From Cornus controversa (Eukaryota; Streptophyta; Magnoliopsida; Cornales; Cornaceae), in NCBI GenBank assembly GCA_026545225.1, contig CM048845.1:30941001-31005000 (forward strand): DNA of 64,000 bases, written 5' to 3'. The translations under genes and the position numbers were made by a program. Of the stretch, positions 1 to 10,954 are shown piece after piece (the stretch's first letter is position 1; every line of letters begins with the position of its first letter). The notes below the pieces were generated by a model. The model made no database searches. It was not told where the DNA came from and saw only the letters and a list, made by a program, of their open reading frames with translations.

Positions 1-285
1 GACGGTCAAAACCGTCCCTAATAGTCCCCGTTATTAGTGATGGTCAAAACCGTCGCTAATAGTACCCGTTATTAGTGACGGTCAAAACCGTCCCTAATAG
101 TCCCCGTTATTAGTGACGGTCAAAACCGTCGCTAATAGTCCAATTATTAGTGATGGTCAAACTTGACCGTCACTAATGCCCTTTTGCGACACCAATTTTA
201 GTGACGGTCCGATTTGAGCATTAGCGACGGTTTTTTGACTTTGTGACGGATTTGACCGTCACTAAAACCCTGATTTCTTGTAGTG
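1..285 (-). mobile_element. Terminal region of a CACTA (En/Spm-type) DNA transposon
   Basis: The segment ends at 285 with the CACTA signature: read on the minus strand it begins CACTACAAGAAATCAGGG. Inside are near-identical 38-bp units starting at 1, 39, 77 and 115, each with an inverted GACGGT...ACCGTC core, followed by looser copies to about 265. Dense subterminal repeats behind a CACTA terminus are where the transposase of this superfamily binds. Only this end is in the window and no transposase frame is visible, so I cannot tell whether the element is autonomous. Confidence 0.85.
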
Positions 286-356
286 TAATTTAATGAGACA
301 ATTTTGATAAAAAAAAATTATTTTGCTTGATTTAACGGTTAGCTTGATTAAGCTAA

Positions 357-540
357 GAGCATTTATTATGGGTTGGCCAAACCATGATCTGGCCAAGCAA
401 AACCTACTATTCATTTACAACAGCTTGGCTAAATAAACGGGCCCCACTCTTGTTGGCTAATTCCTTGACTTAATTTATCCAAGCAACTAGCCAAGCATTT
501 GTACTTTTTTAATTTTTTTTTTGTCCTCACATGGAATAAC

Positions 541-588
<48 letters not shown>

Positions 589-893
589 TGTGTGTTTTTT
601 TTTCACTTAAATATTTATAAGTTTTACTACACATTAAATTTTTTAATGAAACCATTTCTGTTAGAAAGATAATTCTAAGAGCTTCAATTTGAGTACCACT
701 TATTCTATGTTTCGATATAATTTAAAAAATATTAAAATATTATTATTATTGGCTAGTGAAAATCTGGAGAAACTATTGTGGAGCCAAATTTTAGAGATCC
801 TGACATGTTGATATGGCTGGCTAAAATGCTGACATGGCTAGCCAGAATTTGAATCTGGAGAAGCAAACATAGAGAAGTCATTCTAAAATGCCC
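357..893. mobile_element. Probable short inverted-repeat element (MITE-like), decayed
   Basis: The ends GAGCATTTATTATGG and, read inward on the minus strand, GGGCATTTTAGAATG look like degraded terminal inverted repeats. They are flanked by TAA at 354-356 and 894-896. The inner part (about 570-890) is related to 33060-33385, so this is a dispersed repeat. GGCTTGGCCA-rich sequence near 14160-14280 resembles one end. The TAA flank would suit a PIF/Harbinger-type MITE, but the inverted repeat is weak. Confidence 0.4.
541..594. repeat. Microsatellite (TA)n followed by (TG)n
   Basis: A run of TA repeats passes directly into TG repeats. It lies inside the dispersed repeat at 357-893. Confidence 0.9.
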
Positions 894-1017
894 TAACCAA
901 ATAGTTAAGTTACATGTGGGACTTAATTTTTGGCCATGTTAATTTAGTTAGCTAAAAAAAACTTTTAGCCAAGTAGGAGATACTCTCACACTTCCCTTAG
1001 AAGTACTGATAAGAACA

Positions 1018-1095
1018 TTAAAATGCAATCTCTAAGGCAGCTATATCAAATCAACCTTAAAATGCAATCTCTAAGGCAACTATATCAAATCAACC
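1018..1095. repeat. Tandem duplication, two 39-bp units
   Basis: Units 1018-1056 and 1057-1095 differ at one base. No gene can be assigned here. Confidence 0.9.
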
Positions 1096-1383
1096 TGTCA
1101 ATAATACATATGTTCAGGCATATACAAGGTAACCCAAAGTCACCAAATTATTATAATATATTAGACCAAAAAAATTAGTTGATTACCTTCTTCAAGCATT
1201 TAAATGGGTTGGAATCTATTTGATTACCTTCAAGCATTCAGGCATAGGTAACCCAAAGTCCCTACTAACTGTTTTGAGGATTCTCATTTTCGGAGAGGCT
1301 TTTTCCAAATTTTGAACCCAATTTCGAACCGGAGATATACTACTTTGGGCGAAAGACACTTGCCATCGCACCAAACATGCAAA

Positions 1384-1485
1384 CATTTTGTTAAACATGT
1401 TAAGTGCAAACTGGTTCTTTCCCGCATATAACAACATTCTGTCAAACATGTTAAGTGCAAACTGGTTCTTTCCCGCATATAACAA
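1384..1485 (-). repeat. Tandem duplication, two 51-bp units (17 codons)
   Basis: Units 1384-1434 and 1435-1485 are nearly identical. Because 51 is a multiple of three, a minus-strand open frame (1485 down to 1216) reads the unit twice, with the motif AGKNQFALNMF in both. I do not recognise the protein. The frame has no visible promoter, splice sites or relatives in this window, so it may be a fragment of a gene or chance. Confidence 0.6.
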
Positions 1486-2301
1486 TATTATATTCTTAGA
1501 TTAATCAAATAACAAATTAAACTCACCCAACCACTATTCCATAATTTTGAAGAGAAGACATAGATGAATCAAATAATAAAGTAGTGATTGAAAATACAAA
1601 CAACCAACCTTTACTATATATATATATAGACTTGAAAGATTCATTACACACCTCTATACAATATATACATTTAGATATTCTAATTAGAAAAACAACACAT
1701 TGTTTCTTATCTTCTAGTTTTTCATTGTGTTTTCCGAATGAATATGGACTTCTCCACGATTAGCTAAACTATTTCTATGGACTTATTTGTATCTATATAA
1801 TACATATAGAGAGAACCTGGAGAGAGGGGATGATGATGGAGTAGAACAGTGACGCTGATGATGGAGTTCTCTAAACTAGGTCATCTGTGAATTCTCTGAG
1901 CTCGGTGAAGATGGATTCTGACGATAGAGTGGAGAGAGTGATCGGTGCTAGTGACGATGGAGTTTGGAAAGTTATCTGTGTTCGGTGATGATGGAGTCGA
2001 GAGTTCGATTGAATTTTAAGTTGGAATTAAAATTATGGCTTTGAGCTTTGGAATTATAATTGAGGAATTGCAAATTGGGCCATTTTGAATTCAAACTGAA
2101 TTCCAAATCCATATTTGTGTGGTGAAACCAAACAAAACATTTGGAATTGGCCCCACCAATTCCAATTCCAAGGGCCCAATTCCAAACATCCGAACAAACC
2201 CTTTATTCATTTTCTTCCCCACTTTGCCAATATCCATGTTTAGAAACAAACTTGTACATTTTATTTTCAAATTAACTAACCAAGTCATTCCTCATTTTCA
2301 A
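1486..2301. other. Region downstream of the receptor-kinase gene; no gene seen
   Basis: AT-rich sequence. At 1825-2000 there are loose repeats around GATGATGGAGT. At 2005-2215 there is a patch of GGAATT-rich sequence ending CCGAACAAACCC, which resembles one end of the MITE at 2856-2989 and may be a decayed relative. No supported reading frame. Confidence 0.5.
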
Positions 2302-2663
2302 CTATAAAACACATGTTTCATGATTCATGAGCTCCCACATTGTGATAGCATGCTTGGGCAGTGGTGGCTTGCGAACTAGGAATTGTCGGCAAACCTGTTC
2401 CATTGTTGGTCGAGATTTTGGATTGGGATGTACACATGCTAGTGCGAGTCTTGTTACAAGAACCACATCCTGAGCAACCGATTGATTTGCAGGAAGGAGA
2501 GGACGTGGATCCATAACATCCTTCAACATTATATGTTGAGCTGATGCCGATGATAGTGAGGACAGAAGTTCTCCTGGATGTCTTCCCATTATTGTTTCGA
2601 GGGCCACAACTCCGAAACTATAAACATCACATTTTTCAGTCACCACCATGGTGAAGGCAAGTT
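2302..2663 (-). CDS. Kinase C-lobe of the receptor kinase (exon 2)
   Basis: The acceptor AG is at 2665-2664, and the first two bases of the exon complete the APE glutamate codon. The exon reads [22 protein letters not shown] (subdomain IX aspartate and glycine), then [27 protein letters not shown] (subdomain XI arginine), and ends HETCVL-stop at 2302-2304. Length and content match the single short second exon of MIK2-like genes. The open frame upstream of 2663 is intron. Confidence 0.85.
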
Positions 2664-2855
2664 CTGCATCAACAAAAAATAAAAAAGTATGCAAGTGATG
2701 CATCAACAAGAAATATACATGTAAGAGGAAACCAACTTTTACTTTATCCTTTGCAATAAGAAAGAAAAACATTACAATGTTGCAAATAAATATTATGGAA
2801 TTTATTCATCTATTTGTCTCCTATATTCATAGTGAAGCAATTACAAATACATTTA

Positions 2856-2989
2856 GGGTGTGTTCGGTTTCGTGGAATTAGAGCTTTGGAATTTGAATTG
2901 GAAATTTTTTTGTTAATGATTAACATAATTTTATTAACAAAATTTTATTCAATTCCACCAATTCCAATTCCGCGCAGCCGAACACAGTC
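2856..2989. mobile_element. Small MITE in the kinase-gene intron (134 bp)
   Basis: The ends GGGTGTGTTCGG and, on the other strand, GACTGTGTTCGG are inverted repeats, flanked by TTA at 2853-2855 and 2990-2992. A 3-bp TTA duplication is the mark of PIF/Harbinger-type (Tourist) elements. The middle is AT-rich with GGAATT motifs. Confidence 0.7.
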
Positions 2990-3314
2990 TTAGTTATTTT
3001 TCCTTGTGATTTTTTTACAGATAGTGAGAAGTGATTTTTTTTATTAAAAAAAAAAACTAAAAGACAGCCTCTGACTAGACAGACAGAATTAATTCCAACA
3101 ACACTAGTAAATTTAGTATAGTGTTAGAGAGCTCAAGCTTGTATGACAAGAGAGAAGTACTAATGTACCATGAAGTGTTAATATATGAGGAAAGAAAATT
3201 ATACCGAGTACAGACCTGTTGTCCATGGACAAGATTATTTTGAGTACATGACTAGTCAAGCTATAAAACTGTTCCACTGGTGTGATATATCTAAGTTTAA
3301 GAAGCTGTGATATA

Positions 3315-3640
3315 TATACTTGGAGCAACATATTCGTAAGTGGCTACCATCAAGGTTTTATTGGACGATCAGGATCTAAGTAATCAAGCAGGGCCAAAGT
3401 CAGAGAAAAGCATCTAGTTTTGAATTCAAAAGAATGTTGTTGCTTGACAATCACAATGCATGTAAGCTAAAGCATGGGCAATGCCTTTCACCACATTCAC
3501 CCTCTTTATCCAATCCAATTCCACAGTTTCAACTTCTTTTATCAAGATTGAAGATAGGCTTCCCCTCTCCCTTGTATTCAGAAACCAGAAACATGCATAG
3601 CTTATTAGCTTGTGTAGACAGAATTTTCATTAACTTTCAA
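3315..3640 (-). pseudogene. Decayed partial copy of the kinase exon, inside the intron
   Basis: This segment parallels 3825-4150 in the same orientation and order: GGAGCAACATAT (the YGYVAP region), the DFG region, the segment around GAATGTTGTTGCTTGA, then AATGCCTTTCACCACATTCACCC, and finally CTTGTGTAGACAGAA. It has many substitutions and indels and no open frame. It looks like the remains of a tandem duplication of the exon-1 kinase segment that now lies wholly within the intron. Confidence 0.8.
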
Positions 3641-3830
3641 ACTAGTATGGAAAACAGAAGTATTTTTATGTATTATATGTATGTAGGTGTTCATATTATA
3701 CTTGTATAATATGCAATTTTGTTAATTATGTTTAGTAGAAAAATAGAAGTTATTATACTAATCAAGCCATAACATCACTCCCTTTCACAGAATGAATGGT
3801 AGATACAAGTAAAGAATAGCAGTGCTATAC

Positions 3831-4863
3831 CTGGAGCAACATATCCATAAGTGCCTACTATCACGGTATGATTAGACGAATCAGGATCCAACAATCTAGC
3901 AGTGCCGAAATCAGCGACACAAGCGTTCGATTCTGAATTTAAAAGAATGTTGTTGCTTGAAATGTCACGGTGAAGAATGGGTGGGGTGCAATCATGATGC
4001 ATGTAAGACAAAGCATTGGCAATGCCTTTCACCACATTCACCCTTATAGTCCAATTCATTTCCACAGCTTCAAGTTCATTTCTCAAGACCAAAAACAGGC
4101 TTCCCATTTCCATGTACTCATAAACCAAAAACATGCATTGCTTGTGTAGACAGAACCCATAAAGCTTGACAATGTTCCGATGCCGTATTTGTGATAAAAA
4201 GTGTGCCTCGTTCCTGAAACTTTTATCGTAAGCCGGATCTTCGCCTTCCAAACGATGAAGTTTCTTCAATGCAACTATTTTCCCACTAGGCAGCTGTGCT
4301 TTATAAACACTCCCATAACCTCCGGTCCCAATACAATATCTAATGTCAAAGTCCTCTGTAGCGTTGATGATATCTTCGTATGCCATTGTCCCGTCATAGT
4401 TCCATATTGAGAACAAATCTCCATGCTTTGTCACTCTTGACTGAGATTGGGTTTTCTTAACCTTACATTTAGAGTAGTACAAATAACCTAGAACTACGAA
4501 GACAATGAAAAATGGAATTGGAAGAAAAATTGCAATTCTTTTATTGGTAGATTGATCGCAAGAAACATAATCAGATTGATGGCAAGAAACAGAATCAGTG
4601 CTGGAGGGCCATGAGTATCCATTCTCAAAATCATTGTGCGACAAGTCCAAGGATTTTATGCATATAAGAGATGGGGGAATGATGCCAGTGAGGTTATTGT
4701 GAGAGAGATCTAGGGATGTTATGGGGGAGTACCCCAGTCGGCAAGGTATCTCTCCGCTAAATAGATTATGACTAATGTCAATAGTTGATAGCGAAGGAAG
4801 GTTAGCTATCTGAAGCGGGATGCTGCCATTCAAGGAGTTGTTGCTCAATATCAAATATTGCAA
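3831..4863 (-). CDS. Last LRRs, transmembrane segment and kinase N-lobe to activation segment of the receptor kinase (exon 1, 3' part)
   Basis: The frame resumes with QYLILSNNSLNGSIP (LRR) and has two more LRRs. A hydrophobic transmembrane segment follows (IAIFLPIPFFIVFVVLGYLY). The kinase domain has the glycine loop GTGGYGSVYKA, the ATP-binding lysine in VALKKLH, the catalytic loop HRDISSNNILL, the metal-binding DFGTARLL, and GTYGYVAP leading into the splice donor at 3830. The HRD arginine and DFG are intact, so it is an RD-type kinase on sequence. The open frame runs on into the intron to 3775 and that tail (GIALLFF...) is not protein. Translation of this part would need a start inside the LRRs, because the upstream frame is broken. 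Confidence 0.85.
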
Positions 4864-6254
4864 ATTCCTGGAATCAGTTGGTTTGAGGAAATGTCAAGAT
4901 CAGTGAGTTCAGTTAATTTGGTAAGGTCTTGAGGTAGGGAACCCTGTATCTCGTTATGGGAAAGGTGTAGATTTTTCAAGGATTTCATATTCCCGATTTC
5001 TTGAGGTAGAGAACCATTGATTTGATTTGAAGCAAGGTACAAGGCCATCAGTTTGGACAATCGACCCAGACTGGAAGGAATTGGGCCTGTGATTCGATTG
5101 CCACTAAAGCTTAGATTAACCAAATTCTTCAAGTTCCCTATTTCTGGAGGGATGGAACCATTGATTGAATTTGAAGCAAGGGAGAGAAAAACCAAATCCG
5201 TTAAATGACCTAGAGTAGAAGGAATTGGACCTACGAGTTGGTTGTAACCCAGATTTAGCTCAATCAGATTCTTCAGATTTCCTACTTGTAGAGGAATGGA
5301 ACCATTGATTGAATTGGAATTCACCCAGAGTCGGGTGAGATTTGTCAAAAACCCAAAAGCAGATGGAATTGGTCCATAGAGATCGTTCTCACTAAGGTCC
5401 AGTGAGATCAGATTGGATAAGTTGCCAAGAGCAGGAGGGATTGGACCGTCAAGGTAGTTGTTGCGACTAAGGTCCAGTGAGATCAGATTGGATAAGTTGC
5501 CAAGAGCAGGAGGGATTGGACCGTAAAGGTCGTAGTTGCCACCAAGGTCCAGGGAGATCAGATTGGATAAGTTGCCAAAAGCAGATGGAATTGGTCCATA
5601 GAGATCGTTCTCACTAAGGTCCAGTGAGATCAGATTGGATAAGTTGCTAAGAGCAGGAGGGATTGGACTGTAAAGGTAGTAGTTGCGACTAAGATTTAGA
5701 GAAACCAAATTCTTTAGATTCCCTATTTTTGAAGAAATGGAACCATAAATTGCAGTATCAGAAATGTCAAGCTCTACCAATTCGGTCAGGTTTGTCAGAG
5801 AAAGAGGGAGCTCACTGGAAAGAAGGTAATTGGAGGACAAATTGAGATAGGTAAGTTTTGAAAGCATACCTATTTCATCTGGGATATTCCCATCGAGTCC
5901 ATTACCACTAAGATCAAGACGGACAACGTTTGGGAAGGAAGAGAAGTTAAATTTCCCCAACTTACCTCCCGACTTAAAGCGATAAGGGAGACAAATCTCC
6001 GTGACACTTCCAGCATCGTTGCAAACTATGCCAGCCCATTTGCAATGATCATCATCTGAGGTGTTGTGTGTATGCATATCCCACCAGCCACTACTACGCA
6101 GAGCTTGTGCTTCCAATTCATTCGACGGTGGTGATGATAATTTGGACGCTGCCACCACATAAGCAGTCGAGATAGTAAAATTAGATGCATAGTGAAAGAG
6201 TAATGTGGTAGAGCATATTACTAGTATTACAGAAATGGAATTGGAGGATGACAT
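4851..6254 (-). CDS. LRR ectodomain part of the receptor kinase (467 codons, ends at the frameshift)
   Basis: The frame starts MSSSNSISVILVICSTTLLF, a hydrophobic signal peptide that favours this start. The N-terminal LRR cap follows (residues about 45-85) with a tryptophan pair (SGWW) and C-x-W-x-GIVC, the usual cap of plant LRR-RLKs. From about residue 110 to the end there are repeated 24-residue LRRs of the plant extracellular type (LxxLxLSxNxLxGxIP). Four modules encoded between about 5370 and 5690 are almost identical in DNA (NLSNLISLDLS...PIPPALG), so they arose by recent internal duplication. The frame ends SSNQLIPGICNI-stop in the middle of an LRR. Such ectodomains bind peptides or co-receptors outside the cell; the ligand cannot be inferred. 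Confidence 0.85.
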   Translation of the reverse strand: MSSSNSISVILVICSTTLLFHYASNFTISTAYVVAASKLSSPPSNELEAQALRSSGWWDMHTHNTSDDDHCKWAGIVCNDAGSVTEICLPYRFKSGGKLGKFNFSSFPNVVRLDLSGNGLDGNIPDEIGMLSKLTYLNLSSNYLLSSELPLSLTNLTELVELDISDTAIYGSISSKIGNLKNLVSLNLSRNYYLYSPIPPALSNLSNLISLDLSENDLYGPIPSAFGNLSNLISLDLGGNYDLYGPIPPALGNLSNLISLDLSRNNYLDGPIPPALGNLSNLISLDLSENDLYGPIPSAFGFLTNLTRLWVNSNSINGSIPLQVGNLKNLIELNLGYNQLVGPIPSTLGHLTDLVFLSLASNSINGSIPPEIGNLKNLVNLSFSGNRITGPIPSSLGRLSKLMALYLASNQINGSLPQEIGNMKSLKNLHLSHNEIQGSLPQDLTKLTELTDLDISSNQLIPGICNI

Positions 6255-6800
6255 TATTAAAGTTCAAACTGATGGATTCAATTTGAAAGCAGCAGTTTGG
6301 TTCCGAGCCTCATCATACCAAATGAGACTTTAAAGAGTTGCGTCTTCTTGACTTGGGCACCGGCAGGGGGCGAAGAACAATTTTATTTTTCAAATTCTTA
6401 TTTTACAGGGTCCTAAAATAGTTCAAATTAAAATTACTACAAAAATTAATCTCAATCTGAAATATTTAATTTATATATATATATATATATATATATAGGG
6501 AAATATAATCTATATTTTTCTTCTCTTTGTTTTACTATTTTTGAATTTTAGATTTTTTTTATTCCACTTATATTATATATATGTATTTTATATATGTCAA
6601 AATTAGATATAATTTTATATGCATGGAATGTTAAATGTATTTTTGTTTATACATGATTTTATTTTAATTTTTTGTTCATATTTAAAAGAAACATTTCTAT
6701 GTATAAAGAATAATAAAATATTATTTAATTATATATATATTTAAAAATATTAATTTGGCCCCCCAATTATCACTCTCTGGATCTGTCCCAAGCACTGGAA
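6255..6800 (-). promoter_or_regulatory. Upstream region of the receptor kinase gene
   Basis: This region runs from the ATG at 6254 into AT-rich sequence with a (TA)n run at 6472-6497. It is of interest because the same sequence, including the first codons, is repeated at 26028-26600. I cannot place a TATA box or start site with confidence. Confidence 0.5.
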
Positions 6801-6857
6801 GTCAAGGTCTTATTATTGTTGGCCAATTGGGGGCACCGTCAAGTCAAGCTATTTGAA

Positions 6858-8535
6858 GAGCAGGAGGGATTGGACCATCAAGATAGTTGTGACCAATTGA
6901 TGCAAAAGATGGGTTGCAAGCATCATCATGTTCAAGAAGAGACTTTAAAAAGTTCCGTGTTGACTTGGACACCGGAGTTAAGGTTTTCCTATCAGGAAAG
7001 AAAATTTATTTATTTTTTCTCTCTCTCACTTTTTTCCCTTCCTTTTTAGGTTGCAAGTAATATACATTTCTTTTTTTCCCTACAAAAATAACTCTTTTTC
7101 TTTATTTTTTTCTTTTAAAATTTTTAGAAATAGGACACATGCAAATTTGCACTATTACTTATTTTAGCTTGGAAAACTACGCGTTCGAATTCACATGCAG
7201 CTGAAAGAAAGAGTAATATCAGATGGGAGAAGTTCAAACTGTTCTAGTCCATTTATCCGAAAATAATCTTAAGAATTCTAAAAACCAACAGTAATTAATT
7301 TCAAAAAACCAAAATATTTTATGAAATTGGGTTCTTCTCTTAATTGTGTTTTCATATATCAGTTTCTACACAAGTGTCAATTAAATAAATTTTCAGACTA
7401 ATTTCAAGTTTTTAAATACAAATGGAAAACTGAATCAAATAGGCAATTACATTTTAATTTAGTTTAGAAGCTGAAATTTTGGGCATGGCCACTTGATGGC
7501 CATGGGGTCTTCATGAGCTTGTTAGCCTTCAATATTTGTCAATTAACTAAGAAAATAAATATAATTAGTATTTGAAGGTGGTGGATATTGTCTTCAAATT
7601 CTGTTTCTATTGGACTGTTTCTTAGAGTTAACTTGTGAGAAAAAAGAATTTTACTGAAATTAGTTTTGAAAATCTCAACGGATGTGAACCAAGGCCAATA
7701 GTTTAGATTCATGTGAAAGATAGGTTTTTTGATAGTCTTTTCTCTGCTTAATGAATTGAGCTGAATATAAACATCTCGGTTTTTGTTCTTAAAAAATTCA
7801 TTCACACACATTCAGTAATCATGTATCAATCTAACGGGTTGAATTCATAAGCATTATATATACCTGGGCAAGTCAAAATGATGTCTGTCACATGATCCTA
7901 AAGATCGTTCAAATTACATTTGTTTTGTTACCTTTATTATGCAAGATAAAAATGAGATCATTCAAAGCCAATATGATCACTAATTCGTTGTGATGAAATT
8001 TTTTCCACCGCGTACTAGACTGGGTCTTTTCGTCAAGTCAATCTGATTGATGCATTAAGGTAACTGAGAAGGGAATGATTTTTCCTTGTATAAATGCCAC
8101 AAAGTCTGTCCTTGGACCCATAAGCAACACCTTGGAAGTCTACTATAGAAAGGGACTCAGCTAGACAATTGATACAGATGACCCGTCATGCACGGAGTCA
8201 AAACAATAATACTTGGTCTCCCTCGCTATTAATTCCGGCCTACCCTCTTCGTGATTATTGTCAACACGGCCAAGTGATGAAGACAGCTTGTCTTTTCCAC
8301 AAGTCGTTTTGGTGCTTTAACATATATATCATATTGGAACCACTCTAAATATCACATAATTTTTTCTCTTTAAGATCTCACCCAAGGATTAAAATGGCGC
8401 TAGAGAAAATCCAAAATAATATGATCCTAACAATACTTTTTCTCAACCGAGTAGAATTAGAAGATGGGTGGGGGCAGTCTTGATATATTGCAGGACTTTG
8501 GTATTCTGTTTGTATGGAATTGGTATTATGATATT
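6858..8535. repeat. Segmental duplication, copy A (paired with 16171-18510 and in part 25408-25870)
   Basis: It begins with a piece of LRR coding sequence on the minus strand (6858-6895; the GPIPPAL module), showing that an LRR-RLK gene lay here before rearrangement. It then runs colinear with copy B for about 1.65 kb with a few percent differences. It contains the uninterrupted site GTTGCAAG at 7050-7057, where copy B carries a 648-bp insertion. No functional gene is seen; the short open frames are chance. Confidence 0.85.
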
Positions 8536-8805
8536 AAATTAGGGTATACATGGAAAAAATAATCAATACCCCAGAAATAGTCCATTACTTTTTCATAAGA
8601 GACATAAAATCAAAACAAAAAAATTCCAATTTGTTAGGCTTGAATCCAATATAGGCAGACCGTGGGATTTACATCCGAAGGCCGAAAATAAAGCCTGAAG
8701 TGCAAAGACTAAAAACAGCAGTCCAATCATCAAACAGGATGAACCGAACGATACATTTTGATTCATATTTTATATTTTGATCACGCATAGATCACACACA
8801 CACAA

Positions 8806-8812
<7 letters not shown>

Positions 8813-8846
<34 letters not shown>
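8813..8846. repeat. (TA)n microsatellite
   Basis: A pure TA run near the start of the 8.9-10.6 kb duplicated block. Confidence 0.9.
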
Positions 8847-8847
<1 letters not shown>

Positions 8848-8883
8848 ATACAAGTAGTCAAAGAGTACTTTAATCCATATTAT

Positions 8884-10560
8884 AGGGAAATATAATAGGG
8901 AAATATTTTTCTTCTCTTTGTTTTACTATTTTTGAATTTTAGATTTTTTTTGTTCCACTTATATTATATATATGTATTTTAGGTATGTCAAAATTAGATA
9001 TAATTCTATATGCATGGAATATTAAATATATTTTTGTTTATACATGATTTTTATTTTAATTTTTTGTTCATATTTAAAGCACAATAAGGAATATAAAGGG
9101 ATACCGCAAAATTGTCCACTCAAAAAAACATTCAAATTAATATATGCTTTGTGGTTAGATGGTATGATATCACACGGTTTTATTCTTAGATTTTACTCCA
9201 AAAGGTCTCATATCATTTGAAGATAATACACTACATATAAGCACATTCCCTCATTCACACACAGGCGATGTGAGATTGAGCACCCTGTAGTCTCCCAATG
9301 TAATTAAAATATTTAAAATTAGTTCACATTATTTAGACCATTAAAATTTCACATTATTTGATCACAATAATTTGATTTATAAAGAACAGTCACGTTGAAC
9401 AAAATTCGAATAGATGACAGCTACCCCACTGGTATAGTTGTTATTAATGAAAAAAATTAGATTTAAGTGATCAAAATTAAAGATAATTGTTCTATAGTGA
9501 TGATAAAATTACGAAAAGACGAATAGTTATTAATTCTAAAACTATATTACTCTTTAGTAATCATTTTATACTCAATTACAAAAATACTCATCCCCCATCT
9601 CTTTCTTCCCAACCGTAAATATTGCCTATACACACCCTTGCGTATACTCAAATACTAATAATATAAATATGGTGAATCTAGATTTTATACACTCCAAATC
9701 ATTCATTTTTGTAACTTTCCATCATATAGTAGTTATCCATTATTATATTTTTTTTAACTTTCCTTCATATGATACTTATTCATTATTAACTCTCTCGTTC
9801 AATTGAACCTTTAAATATTAGGATTTCTACAATTTTGAACCAGTAAATCTATAAAAAATACAATCAAAATCCTAACTATATATGTATATATTTATAATTC
9901 TATATTTTTAGAATGCAAAATTGGATTTAATTATGACTACACTTTCTAATCCTATATTAATTAATTATTTTTATTAACTAAATAAAATACTTTGACAAAT
10001 AGTTACTAAAGAGCAATTTAATTTTAAGATTGTATTTTTAGAGTCACTTTAAAATAATTACTTTTTAATTTTGATAACTTTTCCCTTATTAATAACGGAT
10101 AGAACAAACAAATTGATCAAATAATAGAAGTCAAATTGATACCAAACAAGAATCAAATGACCCGTCATGCACGGCCACCGTCTTGCACGGAGTTGATTTT
10201 AGAACCCAAAGATATAAAGTTGATGACGACGCTTGCTGTTTAACAAGTCAAGTCGTTTTCAAGCTTTAACATATATCAGATTGGAACCACTCTAAAGAAT
10301 AACCTAACTTATTCTGTCAACATCTCATCCAAAGGATAAAACTGGCGTGAGGGAATATTCAAACAATATGATCCTAATATATATTTTATTGAGTAGAATT
10401 AGAAGGGCCGTGGGGGCAGCCTTGATCTATTTGGACGGGATTTATATTATGATATGTTTCACCGTGTCAGTATGACTTCTCCCAAGGCAATATTCTCGAA
10501 ATCAAGTGAATTAAATTTCTTCAATCTTTTAGGGTATCCAAAACAGCTTGGTTATATTTG
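8884..10560. repeat. Segmental duplication, second block, copy A (paired with 26300-28665 and in part 24650-25370)
   Basis: About 1.7 kb of AT-rich non-coding sequence, colinear with 26300-28665. Its first part (8884-9080) also matches the receptor-kinase upstream region (6490-6680). It holds the uninterrupted site GCTTGCTG at 10231-10238, where the other copy carries a 538-bp insertion. No gene seen. Confidence 0.8.
9158..9290 (-). mobile_element. Remnant of a TRIM long terminal repeat
   Basis: The stretch from CTCATATCATTTGAAGA through TATAAGCACAT to GTGAGATTGAGCACC matches, on the minus strand, the LTR of the complete TRIM at 30434-31003. The ends are lost. The related block at 26740-26880 carries the same remnant, so this insertion preceded the segmental duplication. 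Confidence 0.65.
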
Positions 10561-10731
10561 TTTCTTTATATTCAAATTCTGCAGCCACGTTAGTAAAATA
10601 ATAATATTTTAATAAATTTTAAATTAAGTCAGAATATAACCTCAAATTGAAACTCTCGAAAATTATTATAGAAATAGTTTGATCAAAAAATTCAAATTCT
10701 AACAAAAATTATAGAAGTTTAAGGGAAGAAA

Positions 10732-10775
<44 letters not shown>

Positions 10776-10954
10776 TAGGGTATTGCCCGTGCCTACGGTA
10801 CTATAAAATAAAAAATTATTGGATTGTATATATAAACTTGTACATGTCCTATTACATTTGACAGTACTTACGTACACTTAATACACAACTTCTATATAAG
10901 TGTACAATACATCTTACAAACTCATAACGTACCCAAACGGTATTGAGTGTTGAT

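Larger units (their letters stand above)
2302..6254 (-). pseudogene. LRR receptor-like kinase gene (MIK2-like, two exons) with a frame-breaking deletion
   Basis: This is the one host gene here with nearly all its parts. In order on the minus strand: signal peptide, LRR ectodomain, transmembrane segment and first kinase part in exon 1 (6254-3831), then the kinase C-lobe in exon 2 (2663-2302). The intron 3830-2664 has GT at the donor and AG at the acceptor. It splits the APE glutamate codon, so splicing gives GTYGYVAPE then [17 protein letters not shown], as in this kinase family. The frame breaks near 4865-4875. Relative to the paralogue at 15.0 kb, about 34 bases are missing from one LRR, so the ectodomain frame stops at 4851 and the rest resumes in another frame. 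It is either a pseudogene or an allele making a secreted LRR protein. A sequencing error is unlikely to remove 34 bases. Confidence 0.85.

Noticed and set aside
1216-1485. Considered as a repeat-containing peptide gene
   Set aside because: Only two units, no signal peptide and no splice or promoter context; kept only as a low-interest finding.
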